DNA of 11,353 bases, from NCBI GenBank assembly GCA_026986935.1, contig JALSNP010000048.1, positions 1 to 11,353 of the forward strand. The letters run 5' to 3'. Origin of the DNA: Pyrodictiaceae archaeon. GTDB taxonomy: Archaea; Thermoproteota; Thermoprotei_A; Sulfolobales; Pyrodictiaceae. The notes under the pieces are model-generated. The model ran no database searches and had not been told where the DNA came from. It saw only the letters and a list, made by a program, of their open reading frames with translations. Within the stretch, counting starts at the first letter, position 1, and the number at the start of each line of letters is the position of its first letter. The translations under genes were made by a program, and so were the position numbers. Shown here in pieces: positions 1 to 6,103 of this stretch.

Positions 1-189
1 ATGGCGTGTGAGAAGCCTGTTAAGGTTCGTGACCCTACTACTGGTAAGGAGGTTGAGATTGTCCCTATCAAGGTGTGGCAGCTAGCGCCAAGGGGTAGGA
101 AGGGGGTAAAGATAGGCCTATTCAAGAGCCCAGAGACAGGGAAGTACTTCAGAGCCAAGGTGCCAGACGACTACCCCATATGCAGCTAA
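1..189 (+). CDS. creN7: Chromatin protein Cren7
   Basis: Small basic DNA-binding protein of 62 aa that packs and bends double-stranded DNA in Crenarchaeota by binding the minor groove. The sequence matches Cren7 along its length, and residue numbers fall where the Sulfolobus protein has them: W26, L28, P30, R33, V36, Y49 and R51, the residues known in the family to contact or intercalate into DNA. The family core KVWxLAPxGRKGVKIGLF and the end KYFRxKxPDDYPI are both visible. The protein extends two residues (C61, S62) past the usual C-terminal PI. Residue 31, usually Lys in Sulfolobus, is Arg here. Several lysines are candidates for methylation, which is known for Sulfolobus Cren7. The ATG is the first base of the window, so promoter and upstream context cannot be seen. 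No overlap with the next gene. Confidence 0.96.
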   Translation: MACEKPVKVRDPTTGKEVEIVPIKVWQLAPRGRKGVKIGLFKSPETGKYFRAKVPDDYPICS

Positions 190-242
190 AAACAAGAAAA
201 AAGAGAAAAGAGAAAAACACAACCCCCAAACAAAAAATTTTT
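190..242 (+). terminator. A-rich 3' flank ending in a short T run, probable terminator of Cren7
   Basis: Directly after the Cren7 stop lie about 48 bases made almost only of A with a few G and C, then AAAAAA followed by TTTTT at 238-242. Archaeal RNA polymerase commonly terminates at short T runs without a strong hairpin, so the T run is a plausible terminator. The A-rich tract itself is unusual and could curve the DNA. The role is inferred from position. Confidence 0.35.
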
Positions 243-314
243 ACAAACATATCCTTAGCTTATCTTAAGGCCTTTATTTCTTCGCTATGTTTTATCCTGC
301 TCCTGGGCGTCTAG

Positions 315-1280
315 TTGCTAACGTGTGTGGCTAAGGCACCGGCTAAAGTAATCTTGATAGGAGAGCACTGGGTTGTGCATGGGTCAAGGGCTATTGCAGC
401 TGCTGTTAGCGTTTACGCGCGTGCTGTGGGGAGGCCAGTAGAGAGCGGTATTATAGTGTCGAGTAGAGAGCTTGGATTAACTGAGGATATTACAAAGTGT
501 AGGCATTTGTGCAACCTGTGGCGCTCGGCCCAGTATATTGCGTCTATAGTTTCTCGAAGCCCATGGCCGGCAAGTATACGTATAGAATCCGATATCCCGG
601 TCGGAGCGGGCATGGGTAGTAGTGCTGCAGTAGCTGTAGTGTTCTCAGCATGCTATGCGCTGCTTGGTGGAGTAAAGCCCTCGGTGGAACTAGTTTTACG
701 CGCTGCCTACGAGGCTGAGAAGGTTGTTCACGGCAACCCTAGTGGTATTGACAACACCGTCTCTGCTCTTGGCGGGTTCATAGTTTATAGGAGGGGCGAG
801 AAGCCGAGAAGGCTAGAAAACATAGAACTGCGTGATACAAGGCTCCTCATAATAGATACCGGGGTACCGAGGTCCACGAAGACTGCTGTGGAAAGGTTCT
901 CTAAAAGACTAGTAGAATTGAGGGATCTAGGAAGAGAACTACTATCGTTGATGGATAGAATCGTTGACCGCGCCATAGAGGCGCTACAAGAGGGAAGCGC
1001 GACTAGGTTTGGGCTGTTACTTGACCTTTCTCATGGCCTTCTTAACTCTATGGGGGTTTCGCACGAGTCTCTTGAAGAAGCAATACATATTTCTAGACGG
1101 GAGGGTGCTTATGGCGCCAAGCTCACCGGTGCAGGGATGGGTGGAGTAGCAATAGCGCTTGTTCCACGTGATAGGGTAGCTCGTGTGCGAGAGGCTCTTA
1201 CATCAAGAGGATACAGGGTATTAGAGACTGACCTCGGTGTCAAGGGTTATTCAGTGACTAGTATCCAAGACCATCCCTAA
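315..1280 (+). CDS. mvk: Mevalonate kinase
   Basis: GHMP-superfamily kinase, 321 aa, the usual length for archaeal enzymes. It phosphorylates mevalonate with ATP in the cytoplasm, feeding isoprenoid and ether-lipid synthesis. All three GHMP motifs are present. Motif 1 is KAPAKVILIGEHWVVHG at residues 7-23, with K11 at the catalytic-lysine position. Motif 2, the phosphate loop PVGAGMGSSAA, is at 95-105. Motif 3, KLTGAGMGG, is at 269-277. HGNPSGIDN (139-147) supplies the catalytic Asp (D146); the GEHxVVHG and GNPSGIDN signatures favour mevalonate kinase over phosphomevalonate or homoserine kinase. The start is TTG at 315; GTG at 327 would remove four residues and leave the fold intact. No Shine-Dalgarno is visible, and a TTTATCC at 291-297 suggests a leaderless or near-leaderless message. 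The next gene, 93 nt downstream on the same strand, looks like a divergent member of the same superfamily. Confidence 0.95.
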   Translation: MLTCVAKAPAKVILIGEHWVVHGSRAIAAAVSVYARAVGRPVESGIIVSSRELGLTEDITKCRHLCNLWRSAQYIASIVSRSPWPASIRIESDIPVGAGMGSSAAVAVVFSACYALLGGVKPSVELVLRAAYEAEKVVHGNPSGIDNTVSALGGFIVYRRGEKPRRLENIELRDTRLLIIDTGVPRSTKTAVERFSKRLVELRDLGRELLSLMDRIVDRAIEALQEGSATRFGLLLDLSHGLLNSMGVSHESLEEAIHISRREGAYGAKLTGAGMGGVAIALVPRDRVARVREALTSRGYRVLETDLGVKGYSVTSIQDHP

Positions 1281-1373
1281 AAGCTATGTCTGTACTAGTA
1301 GTATTAATAGGGTGTTATTGCCTCGTCTCTCACCTATCCCGGTATTCGCTCAAATGATGTACTAGGGGGCGCC

Positions 1374-2156
1374 TTGGTAGCAACGCTGGAGTTTAGTAGG
1401 CAGTTACATACAGGGATTGTGTTAACTGCAACAGGTGTATCTAGGTGCGTGGAGATAGAGGGCTATGCAGTATTAACGCCTCTGCCAGTGATTAGCCAAA
1501 TAGGCGTAGGGATAGCATTTGATGTGCCCGTTGTGGCTGAGGCGTGTGGGCTTGGTAGTCCAGGGCTTAGCGAGGAAGTGGAGATAAGAGTCTATGGAAG
1601 AGGGCTCTCTTTCTCAAACCCCGCCCTGCCCAGATTACTTGAGGATGTTGCCACCAAGGCGTATGCGAACAACGGGGAAGTTGATTTCCAAACAGTTATT
1701 GAGGTTTCAAAACCCTTGGCAGGCATAGAGACCGTAGTGGCTAGTCTTGAGGGAAGTAACATAGTTGTGCACAATATGCCGATACCCTTGTATGACCTGG
1801 GCGGAGTATGGGGGGTAATAGTTAAGCTTAACAAGCCCCTAAACAGCCATAAAATTATTGAAAATATTTTTACAAGGGTAGGGGTCTATGAGAAGATATT
1901 GCTCGATCACATAGACAACATAATTGATGGACTATACCTTATCTATCAGAGACTAGGACAAGAGACAATGATGACGAGGCTGAACAAGGTGATAGGATAC
2001 AATGAAAAACTGGAAGCTTTGGGACTAGTTATTGATATTTCAGGCAAACAGGTAGCTTATCTATTTAGTGATTACGATGATGCTCTGGAGGCATCTCTAC
2101 GACTGGAATCAGAGGGAGCAGTGCTTGAAGCACCCCTGACAGTCCTAGGCATGTAG
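1374..2156 (+). CDS. Divergent GHMP-like protein of unknown function, probably not a kinase
   Basis: 260-aa protein that I do not recognise with confidence. Some features recall GHMP-type proteins such as archaeal pantoate kinase or beta-RFAP synthase. There is an N-terminal RQLHTGIVLT (9-18) and an IGVGIAFDVPVV segment (43-54). A strand-helix around SNPALPRLLEDVATKAY precedes VIEVSKPLAG (108-117), which sits where the phosphate loop normally follows. The C-terminal AYLFSDYDDALEASLRLESEG (about 228-248) resembles the last alpha-beta unit of GHMP kinases. Where GxGSSAA should be, the sequence reads GIETVVA (117-123), and about 50 residues of the following helical region seem to be missing. It is 260 aa against the usual 300-330. 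The only start seen is TTG at 1374, with GGGGGC just upstream. It lies between mevalonate kinase and a Nudix gene, so a link to isoprenoid or cofactor metabolism is possible but inferred. No signal peptide or membrane segment. Confidence 0.6.
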   Translation: MVATLEFSRQLHTGIVLTATGVSRCVEIEGYAVLTPLPVISQIGVGIAFDVPVVAEACGLGSPGLSEEVEIRVYGRGLSFSNPALPRLLEDVATKAYANNGEVDFQTVIEVSKPLAGIETVVASLEGSNIVVHNMPIPLYDLGGVWGVIVKLNKPLNSHKIIENIFTRVGVYEKILLDHIDNIIDGLYLIYQRLGQETMMTRLNKVIGYNEKLEALGLVIDISGKQVAYLFSDYDDALEASLRLESEGAVLEAPLTVLGM

Positions 2157-2206
2157 CACGTATAATTACTTCTTATGAAACACCCCCGGGTTCTAGAAAT
2201 TTCAAG

Positions 2207-2220
2207 GACTAGTAGTAGTC
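2207..2220. repeat. Short inverted repeat upstream of the Nudix gene
   Basis: GACTA-GTAG-TAGTC is a perfect 5-bp inverted repeat with a 4-base centre, ending 22 bases before the Nudix start. Its position would suit an operator, but repeats this short also arise by chance and no regulator is identified. Confidence 0.25.
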
Positions 2221-2242
2221 ATATCCTATACGGGGTCTCACT

Positions 2243-2689
2243 GTGCTATTCCGGGTGAGCGCTAGATGCGTAATAATAAGAGACGGAAAGATCTTGCTGC
2301 AATTGAGTAAGAAGGGCGACTTCTACAGACTACCGGGTGGCCGTGTTAAACCGGAGGAGACCATAGTGCAAGCACTTAATCGTGAACTAAGGGAGGAGCT
2401 AGGTATAGAAAAGATAGATGAACCGGAGCTAGTATTTATTGTTGAGTCGTTTTATCGTAGACATAGCGGTGTTGTTCATGAGCTGGGGTTCTACTTTCTA
2501 TGCAATGGAGTAGACGCTGAGAAGATAACGCCTAAGGAGAACCACTTGCACGTGGAGTGGGTTCCGTTGGAGAAGATAAGCCATGATAATCTTAGGCCAG
2601 CGGCGTTAGCGCCTTATATTGCGAGGCTGAGGCTGGATAAGCCTAACAAGCCGTTATATATAATAAATGTAGACGTTGATAGCATATAA
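2243..2689 (+). CDS. Nudix hydrolase
   Basis: 148-aa single-domain Nudix protein, a family that hydrolyses nucleoside diphosphates linked to another group (X), using Mg2+ or Mn2+. The full Nudix box Gx5Ex7REUxEExGU is present from G33 to I55, with E39, R47-E48 and E51-E52 in place; the E48 and REEL glutamates are the metal ligands in this family. Strands before the box (VSARCVIIRDGKILLQ) and the hydrophobic strand VVHELGFYFLC after it fit the fold. The substrate cannot be told from sequence; ADP-ribose or sugar nucleotides, (d)NTP house-cleaning, or isoprenoid diphosphates are all possible. The start is GTG at 2243; GTG at 2255 is an alternative. It is 86 nt downstream of the GHMP-like gene on the same strand and converges with eL33. 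A T-rich stretch after the stop (2694-2701) may end the transcript. Confidence 0.9.
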   Translation: MLFRVSARCVIIRDGKILLQLSKKGDFYRLPGGRVKPEETIVQALNRELREELGIEKIDEPELVFIVESFYRRHSGVVHELGFYFLCNGVDAEKITPKENHLHVEWVPLEKISHDNLRPAALAPYIARLRLDKPNKPLYIINVDVDSI

Positions 2690-2731
2690 TAGATATTTTA
2701 TCGTATCCCAGCACCACTTAATAAAACATCA

Positions 2732-3043
2732 CTACTGTTTCTGAAATACCAGCTCAACGCCCTTAGGATAGATGTACACATTACCGCCTCGCGCCTGGCC
2801 TGGAAGATTTGGTTTAAACACGGCTATAACAACCCCTTTATCACCATGCACACGGACTATTTTGCCCCTGTATTCATTACCTTTATTATCGCGGTATAGG
2901 ACACGCCAACCAATTAGCCTAGATGCTTCATTTCTTGTTGAAACCCCGTCTACTCTTATCAGCACCTGGTTCTCATACTGCGTATTAGAGCCTAGCCTAT
3001 AGCCTATCACTATACCCGTAAACACTTTCGTCTCCTCGCTCAT
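2732..3043 (-). CDS. rpl35ae: Large-subunit ribosomal protein eL33 (L35Ae)
   Basis: 103-aa ribosomal protein of the archaeal and eukaryotic 60S/50S subunit, belonging to the L35Ae family, an rRNA-binding beta-barrel. The family core is clear: EASRLIGWRVLY at 39-50, then GKIVRVHGDKGVVIAVFKPN (60-79), then LPGQA. The reading frame stays open to 3115, but the first 24 codons of that longer version look unlike the family. The ATG at 3041-3043 is preceded by GGGGGTCGGAG as a ribosome binding site and by a TATA-like element at 3084-3089, about 26 bases before the likely transcription start, so I choose it. It stands alone, not in a ribosomal protein cluster, and is divergent from the aminotransferase gene. 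The C-terminus converges on the Nudix gene with a gap of 42 nt. Confidence 0.95.
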   Translation of the reverse strand: MSEETKVFTGIVIGYRLGSNTQYENQVLIRVDGVSTRNEASRLIGWRVLYRDNKGNEYRGKIVRVHGDKGVVIAVFKPNLPGQARGGNVYIYPKGVELVFQKQ

Positions 3044-3083
3044 AAGCGCTCCGACCCCCAGCAGCATTAACCGTGACTGGGTG

Positions 3084-3089
3084 TTTAAA
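3084..3089. promoter_or_regulatory. Palindromic TATA element possibly shared by eL33 and the aminotransferase
   Basis: The TTTAAA palindrome lies 41 bases upstream of the eL33 ATG and 51 bases upstream of the aminotransferase ATG. Taking about 26 bases from TATA centre to transcription start, leaders would be about 17 and 28 nt and both would include the observed ribosome binding sites. No other good TATA candidate exists in the 97-bp gap. Bidirectional use is inferred. Confidence 0.5.
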
Positions 3090-3126
3090 AGTAGTGATAC
3101 CTTAGTCTCTAGCACGGCTAGTTTCT

Positions 3127-3132
3127 AGGAGG
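3127..3132 (+). promoter_or_regulatory. Strong Shine-Dalgarno (AGGAGG) of the aminotransferase
   Basis: AGGAGG ends 8 bases before the ATG at 3141 and matches the CACCUCC end of crenarchaeal 16S rRNA. It fixes the start of the aminotransferase. Confidence 0.8.
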
Positions 3133-3140
3133 CGAGCAGC

Positions 3141-4493
3141 ATGGGTGAGAAGCTTACAAAACCTCGTATTGTGGTAGAGCCACCAGGTCCTAGAGCGAGA
3201 GAGATTATTGAAAGGGATGAGAAATATCTGATGCAGAGCTTTGTACGATGGTACCCGCTTGTCGTAGAGCGTGCAGAAGATTACATAGTATACGATGTTG
3301 ACGGGAACGCGTACATCGATCTAAACGCGGGTATAGCTGTGCTCAACGTCGGCTCATCAAACCCCGAGGTGATTAGAGCCGCTGCAGAGCAGCTCAAGAA
3401 ATTCACACACTATAGTCTCACAGACTTCTACTACAAGGTTGCAGTCGACCTAGCTGAGCGCCTTGTAGGCATCGCCCCCGTGGAGAAGCCAGCAAAAGTG
3501 TTCTTCACCAATAGCGGTGCAGAGAGCGTTGAGGCGGCTATCAAGGCTGCGAGATACTCCACGGGGCGCCAGTACCTAGTAGCTTTTCTCGGCGCTTTTC
3601 ACGGAAGAACAATGGGAGCTGTATCGCTAACCGCTAGCAAGCCTGTTCAAAGAAAAGGGTTCGCTCCACTAGTTCCCAGCGTTATACATGTTCCATACCC
3701 GTATCCTTATCGTTGCCCCTTCGGCAGCGATGAGCCCGAAGAGTGCGGCGAGAGGGCAATAGCCTATATCGAGGACTGGATATTCGGTAAACTCGTCGAC
3801 CCCGCTGAAGTAGCTGCCGTTATCGCTGAACCAATACAGGGCGAAGGAGGATACATAGTTCCCCCTGATAACTTCTTCCCCAAACTAGTAAACTTGCTAA
3901 GGAAGCACGGCATATTGTTTATCAGCGACGAGGTCCAGGCAGGCTTCTGTAGAACCGGGAAGTGGTTCGCTATACAGCACTGGGGCGTGAAACCAGACAT
4001 AATAACGGTAGCTAAAGCAATAGCGGGCGGGCTTCCGCTGGGCGCTGCTATAGGAACCGATAAAGCCATGAGTATAGGGCCGGGAGGCCATGCGTCAACC
4101 TTTGGAGGAAACCCTGTCTCAGCGGCAGCAGCTCTAGCAGTGATAGACTTCATAGAGAAGAACAGGCTATGCGAGAGAGCTGAGAGGCTTGGTGAGAAGG
4201 TAGTAAAGAGGTTCAGAGAGGCTATGGACGAGGTAGAAATGATAGGAGATGTTCGTGGAAAAGGATTAATGATTGGCGTAGAGCTCGTAAAGGATCGTAG
4301 AACCAAGGAGCCAGCGAAGAAAGAGCTAGCAGAGATCCTAACGAGGCTCTTTAAGAAAGGGTACCTAGTGATAGGAGCTGGCGTATCAAGCATAAGGATA
4401 TCGCCACCGCTCACAATAGATGAGGAGGCGCTAATGAACGCAGTAGAAGCTATAATTAATGAGATAAAGAATATAAGCAGGGAGAAGCACTGA
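3141..4493 (+). CDS. Class-III PLP-dependent omega-aminotransferase (4-aminobutyrate/ornithine type)
   Basis: 450-aa fold-type I PLP enzyme, about the usual length for this family. It moves an amino group from an omega-amino acid to a keto acid, or acts as a related amino-acid racemase. The PLP-site residues are in order: NSGAES at 124-129, FHGRT at 153-157, EPIQGEGG (240-247), DEVQ at 273-276 with D273 facing the pyridine nitrogen, the Schiff-base lysine K292 in AKAIAGG, STFGGNP at 319-325, and R419 in RISPPL as a candidate substrate-carboxylate residue. The HVPYPYPYRCPFG insert around 193-205 is typical of archaeal GABA/ornithine aminotransferase-like proteins. Pyrococcus relatives include ornithine aminotransferase and broad-specificity amino-acid racemases, so substrate is uncertain and I give no symbol. 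ATG with AGGAGG upstream. No adjacent gene suggests a GABA or arginine pathway. Confidence 0.93.
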   Translation: MGEKLTKPRIVVEPPGPRAREIIERDEKYLMQSFVRWYPLVVERAEDYIVYDVDGNAYIDLNAGIAVLNVGSSNPEVIRAAAEQLKKFTHYSLTDFYYKVAVDLAERLVGIAPVEKPAKVFFTNSGAESVEAAIKAARYSTGRQYLVAFLGAFHGRTMGAVSLTASKPVQRKGFAPLVPSVIHVPYPYPYRCPFGSDEPEECGERAIAYIEDWIFGKLVDPAEVAAVIAEPIQGEGGYIVPPDNFFPKLVNLLRKHGILFISDEVQAGFCRTGKWFAIQHWGVKPDIITVAKAIAGGLPLGAAIGTDKAMSIGPGGHASTFGGNPVSAAAALAVIDFIEKNRLCERAERLGEKVVKRFREAMDEVEMIGDVRGKGLMIGVELVKDRRTKEPAKKELAEILTRLFKKGYLVIGAGVSSIRISPPLTIDEEALMNAVEAIINEIKNISREKH

Positions 4494-4520
4494 CCAAGCC
4501 CCTGGTCAGTATTTTATATA
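4490..4520 (+). terminator. Hairpin terminator overlapping the aminotransferase stop codon
   Basis: CTGACCA (4490-4496) and TGGTCAG (4503-4509) form a perfect 7-bp stem with a 6-base loop AGCCCC, followed at once by TATTTTATATA. The TGA stop (4491-4493) is inside the left arm. A stem plus T-rich tail is the classic intrinsic-terminator form, less common in Archaea. Part of the same motif (CTGGTCAG) recurs near 10942. Confidence 0.6.
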
Positions 4521-4608
4521 CTACCCGTTACTTAGTATGCCTTGATAAATACTTAGAATAGGTGTCGTGATGAGGCTTACAAGGGGCCTAGCCGTCTAAG
4601 GCAATGGG

Positions 4609-5367
4609 CTATGAACCCGCGGCTGAGCTTTTCTCCTTCTCCCTAACCCCAAGGATACGGGATAACTGCTTCCTCGGAACCTCAAAAACATTCATAGCGA
4701 TGAATGCTATATACTCGTCGTCCGGCATTATCTTGGGTAGCCCGATGCGAGCTGCAAGCCCTTGCTTAAATGCCTCCTTGGCTATGCGTGTCCTAATCTC
4801 TCTCATCGCTATTGATTGGGCCACTCGTAACGCTATATAGAAGCGGGCATACTTCCTCACAGTCCTCTCTTGCTCCGGGAAAACCTTTGGCAGCGTCTTT
4901 AAGAGCTTGATAAGCCTATCCTCGTCCTCGAACCCTGTTACCACCTTGGTTGTTATAACTCTTAGCAAACGGGCTGTAGTATTATCATCTATCTGTCCAC
5001 CAAGTAGGAATAGAACCATCTTCCTAGCCTCCTCGGGTTTTTTGTCAAGAATAGCGTTAGCAGCCTCCTCAAGTGTTTCCTCATAATTGAATATCTTGTG
5101 AAAGAGCGACGGGTTTTCCTCATTGAGCATTAACGCGTACCTCCCTATCACATATAGTGTGGCCATCTCCTTATCCCATATATCGTTTGGCCATGCCTTT
5201 CCCCGAATGGGTTGAATAGCTCTTTTACGATAAGTCTCTTCAAGTATCTTTGCTGCCTTTTCCCTATCAACTGCCCTATCCTGGAGAATGCGTGACAGCG
5301 CCTCCATAGCCGCGTTTATCCGGTTCCTCATAGATTCTCTTGCTTTTCGGGGATTAAGGCTCTCCAA
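4609..5367 (-). CDS. Conserved-looking crenarchaeal protein of unknown function (possibly DUF2192)
   Basis: 252-aa, predominantly helical, Lys/Arg/Glu-rich soluble protein with no signal peptide or membrane segment. It reminds me of a crenarchaea-restricted family (DUF2192), but I cannot confirm this without a search. Visible marks are a tryptophan-rich WPNDIWDKEM (59-68), a hydrophobic helix LYVIGRYALML (71-81), FLLGGQIDDNTTARLLRVI (120-138), KYARFYIALRVAQSIAMREIR (about 172-192) and a PKIMPDDEYIAFIAMNVF segment near the C-terminus. There are no obvious catalytic or nucleotide-binding motifs; helical repeats suggest protein or nucleic-acid binding, but that is inference. The start used is TTG at 5367; ATG at 5331 is an alternative that would lose 12 residues. 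The longer form overlaps the end of the upstream gene by 14 nt, suggesting translational coupling. Confidence 0.75.
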   Translation of the reverse strand: MESLNPRKARESMRNRINAAMEALSRILQDRAVDREKAAKILEETYRKRAIQPIRGKAWPNDIWDKEMATLYVIGRYALMLNEENPSLFHKIFNYEETLEEAANAILDKKPEEARKMVLFLLGGQIDDNTTARLLRVITTKVVTGFEDEDRLIKLLKTLPKVFPEQERTVRKYARFYIALRVAQSIAMREIRTRIAKEAFKQGLAARIGLPKIMPDDEYIAFIAMNVFEVPRKQLSRILGVREKEKSSAAGS

Positions 5368-5635
5368 TCCCTAGCACCCTTGATGCAATGTTTTTGACTG
5401 CGAGAGCAACACCTCTAGGTGAGCCATAGGCACGTACTCCTCCATTATAATGAACTATTACTTTTACATAACCATTTTCTAACCTAATATATAGTACTTG
5501 TTTAGTCTTATGCTGCTCGACACGGGTTATCTCGGCGTTTGGCCACCTCTCACGCAGCCTTCTAACAAACCTTATGAGGGATTCCTCGTTGAACCACTTC
5601 TGCCTCATCGCGTACCACAGCCCCTTTAGCCTCAT
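5354..5635 (-). CDS. Small basic protein of unknown function, coupled to the 4609-5367 gene
   Basis: 93-aa Arg/Lys-rich protein that I do not recognise. The pattern suggests one small alpha-beta domain: an N-terminal helix (ESLIRFVRRLRERW, about 18-31), then strands (AEITRVEQ, KQVLYIRLENG, YVKVIVHYNGGVRAYG), then a C-terminal helix (GVALAVKNIASRVLG). High positive charge and a curved-sheet pattern would suit RNA or DNA binding, but this is inferred. ATG at 5635; ATG at 5608 is an alternative. Its stop lies 14 nt inside the start of the downstream gene on the same strand, so the pair is very probably one transcript. The 135-bp gap upstream is shared with the divergent gene at 5771. Confidence 0.7.
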   Translation of the reverse strand: MRLKGLWYAMRQKWFNEESLIRFVRRLRERWPNAEITRVEQHKTKQVLYIRLENGYVKVIVHYNGGVRAYGSPRGVALAVKNIASRVLGIGEP

Positions 5636-5718
5636 CTATGCCCGAGCCTCATCACTCATCAGATCTGCGTGAGCAAGTCATTGGCCTAAGCTTCTCCCAC
5701 TGTGCCCAGTTACCCGAA

Positions 5719-5726
5719 TTTATAGA
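5719..5726 (+). promoter_or_regulatory. TATA box of the 5771 gene
   Basis: TTTATAGA centred near 5722 would place the transcription start near 5748, giving a leader of about 22 nt that includes the GGGAGGTGG ribosome binding site. A second A/T run, TTTTTAATAAG (about 5740-5750), lies too close to the Shine-Dalgarno to serve. Inferred from spacing. Confidence 0.5.
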
Positions 5727-5755
5727 TAACAGCTTTAGCTTTTTAATAAGTCAAT

Positions 5756-5764
5756 GGGAGGTGG
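5756..5764 (+). promoter_or_regulatory. Shine-Dalgarno (GGGAGGTGG) of the 5771 gene
   Basis: The sequence contains GGAGGTG, a full match to the crenarchaeal anti-Shine-Dalgarno, six bases before the ATG. It is among the strongest ribosome binding sites in the window and supports 5771 as a real, well-translated gene. Confidence 0.8.
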
Positions 5765-5770
5765 TAATCC

Positions 5771-6103
5771 ATGAAGCCAGTAGCTGTGTTGAGTTATGAG
5801 GAGGAATGGATGCCCAACAAGGTTGCTGTGTTTCGCGCCCTCTGCGGACCAGATCACTGCGTTCTACTCTTTTACGTGTATAGAGGAGACCCATACGCTA
5901 TCATAGTGCCGGCGAGGCCCTCGCCGCTTTGCAGCCTAGTAGACATAGATAATGCTAAAATAGTCTCCAGAATAGTCTCTGATCTCGGGATAAAAAGCGC
6001 CTATTTACCAGCTTGCCGAGTATCCAGGAGATTGATGAGAAAGAGCATAGAGGAGACAATTAATACCATGATAGGACTAGGCCTTATTGATGAAATCCTC
6101 TAG
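5771..6103 (+). CDS. Hypothetical protein with four cysteines
   Basis: 110-aa soluble protein of no family that I recognise. The strong Shine-Dalgarno, good ATG and TATA box argue that it is a real gene. The middle has two hydrophobic strands (CVLLFYVYRG, PYAIIVPARPSP; about 30-52), then a mixed helix-strand part (IVSRIVSDLGIKSAYLPAC) and a C-terminal helix (RRLMRKSIEETINTMIGLG). Cysteines are at 25, 30, 54 and 82; C25-x4-C30 could be a disulfide or half of a metal site, but no known zinc motif fits. The last 27 nt overlap the 3' end of the opposite-strand gene. A nucleotide- or redox-related role cannot be inferred with any safety. Confidence 0.7.
   Translation: MKPVAVLSYEEEWMPNKVAVFRALCGPDHCVLLFYVYRGDPYAIIVPARPSPLCSLVDIDNAKIVSRIVSDLGIKSAYLPACRVSRRLMRKSIEETINTMIGLGLIDEIL

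Noticed and set aside
1290..2220. Shared ACTAGTAGTA in the gaps before 1374 and 2243 as a common operator.
   Set aside because: Only 10 bases; similar sequence occurs inside ppa, and composition makes chance likely.
3044..3115. Longer N-terminus for eL33 (24 more codons).
   Set aside because: Family length, the ribosome site and the TATA position all favour ATG at 3043.
3764..4414. Long open frame (216 codons) on the minus strand inside the aminotransferase.
   Set aside because: Ser/Pro/Ile-rich translation typical of an antisense shadow; the plus-strand protein has all catalytic motifs.
4567..4626. Possible C/D box small RNA: GTGATGA at 4567-4573 matches box C and CTGA at 4623-4626 matches box D.
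   Set aside because: No credible D'/C' pair between them, and box D lies inside the opposite-strand gene; the C-box match alone is likely chance.
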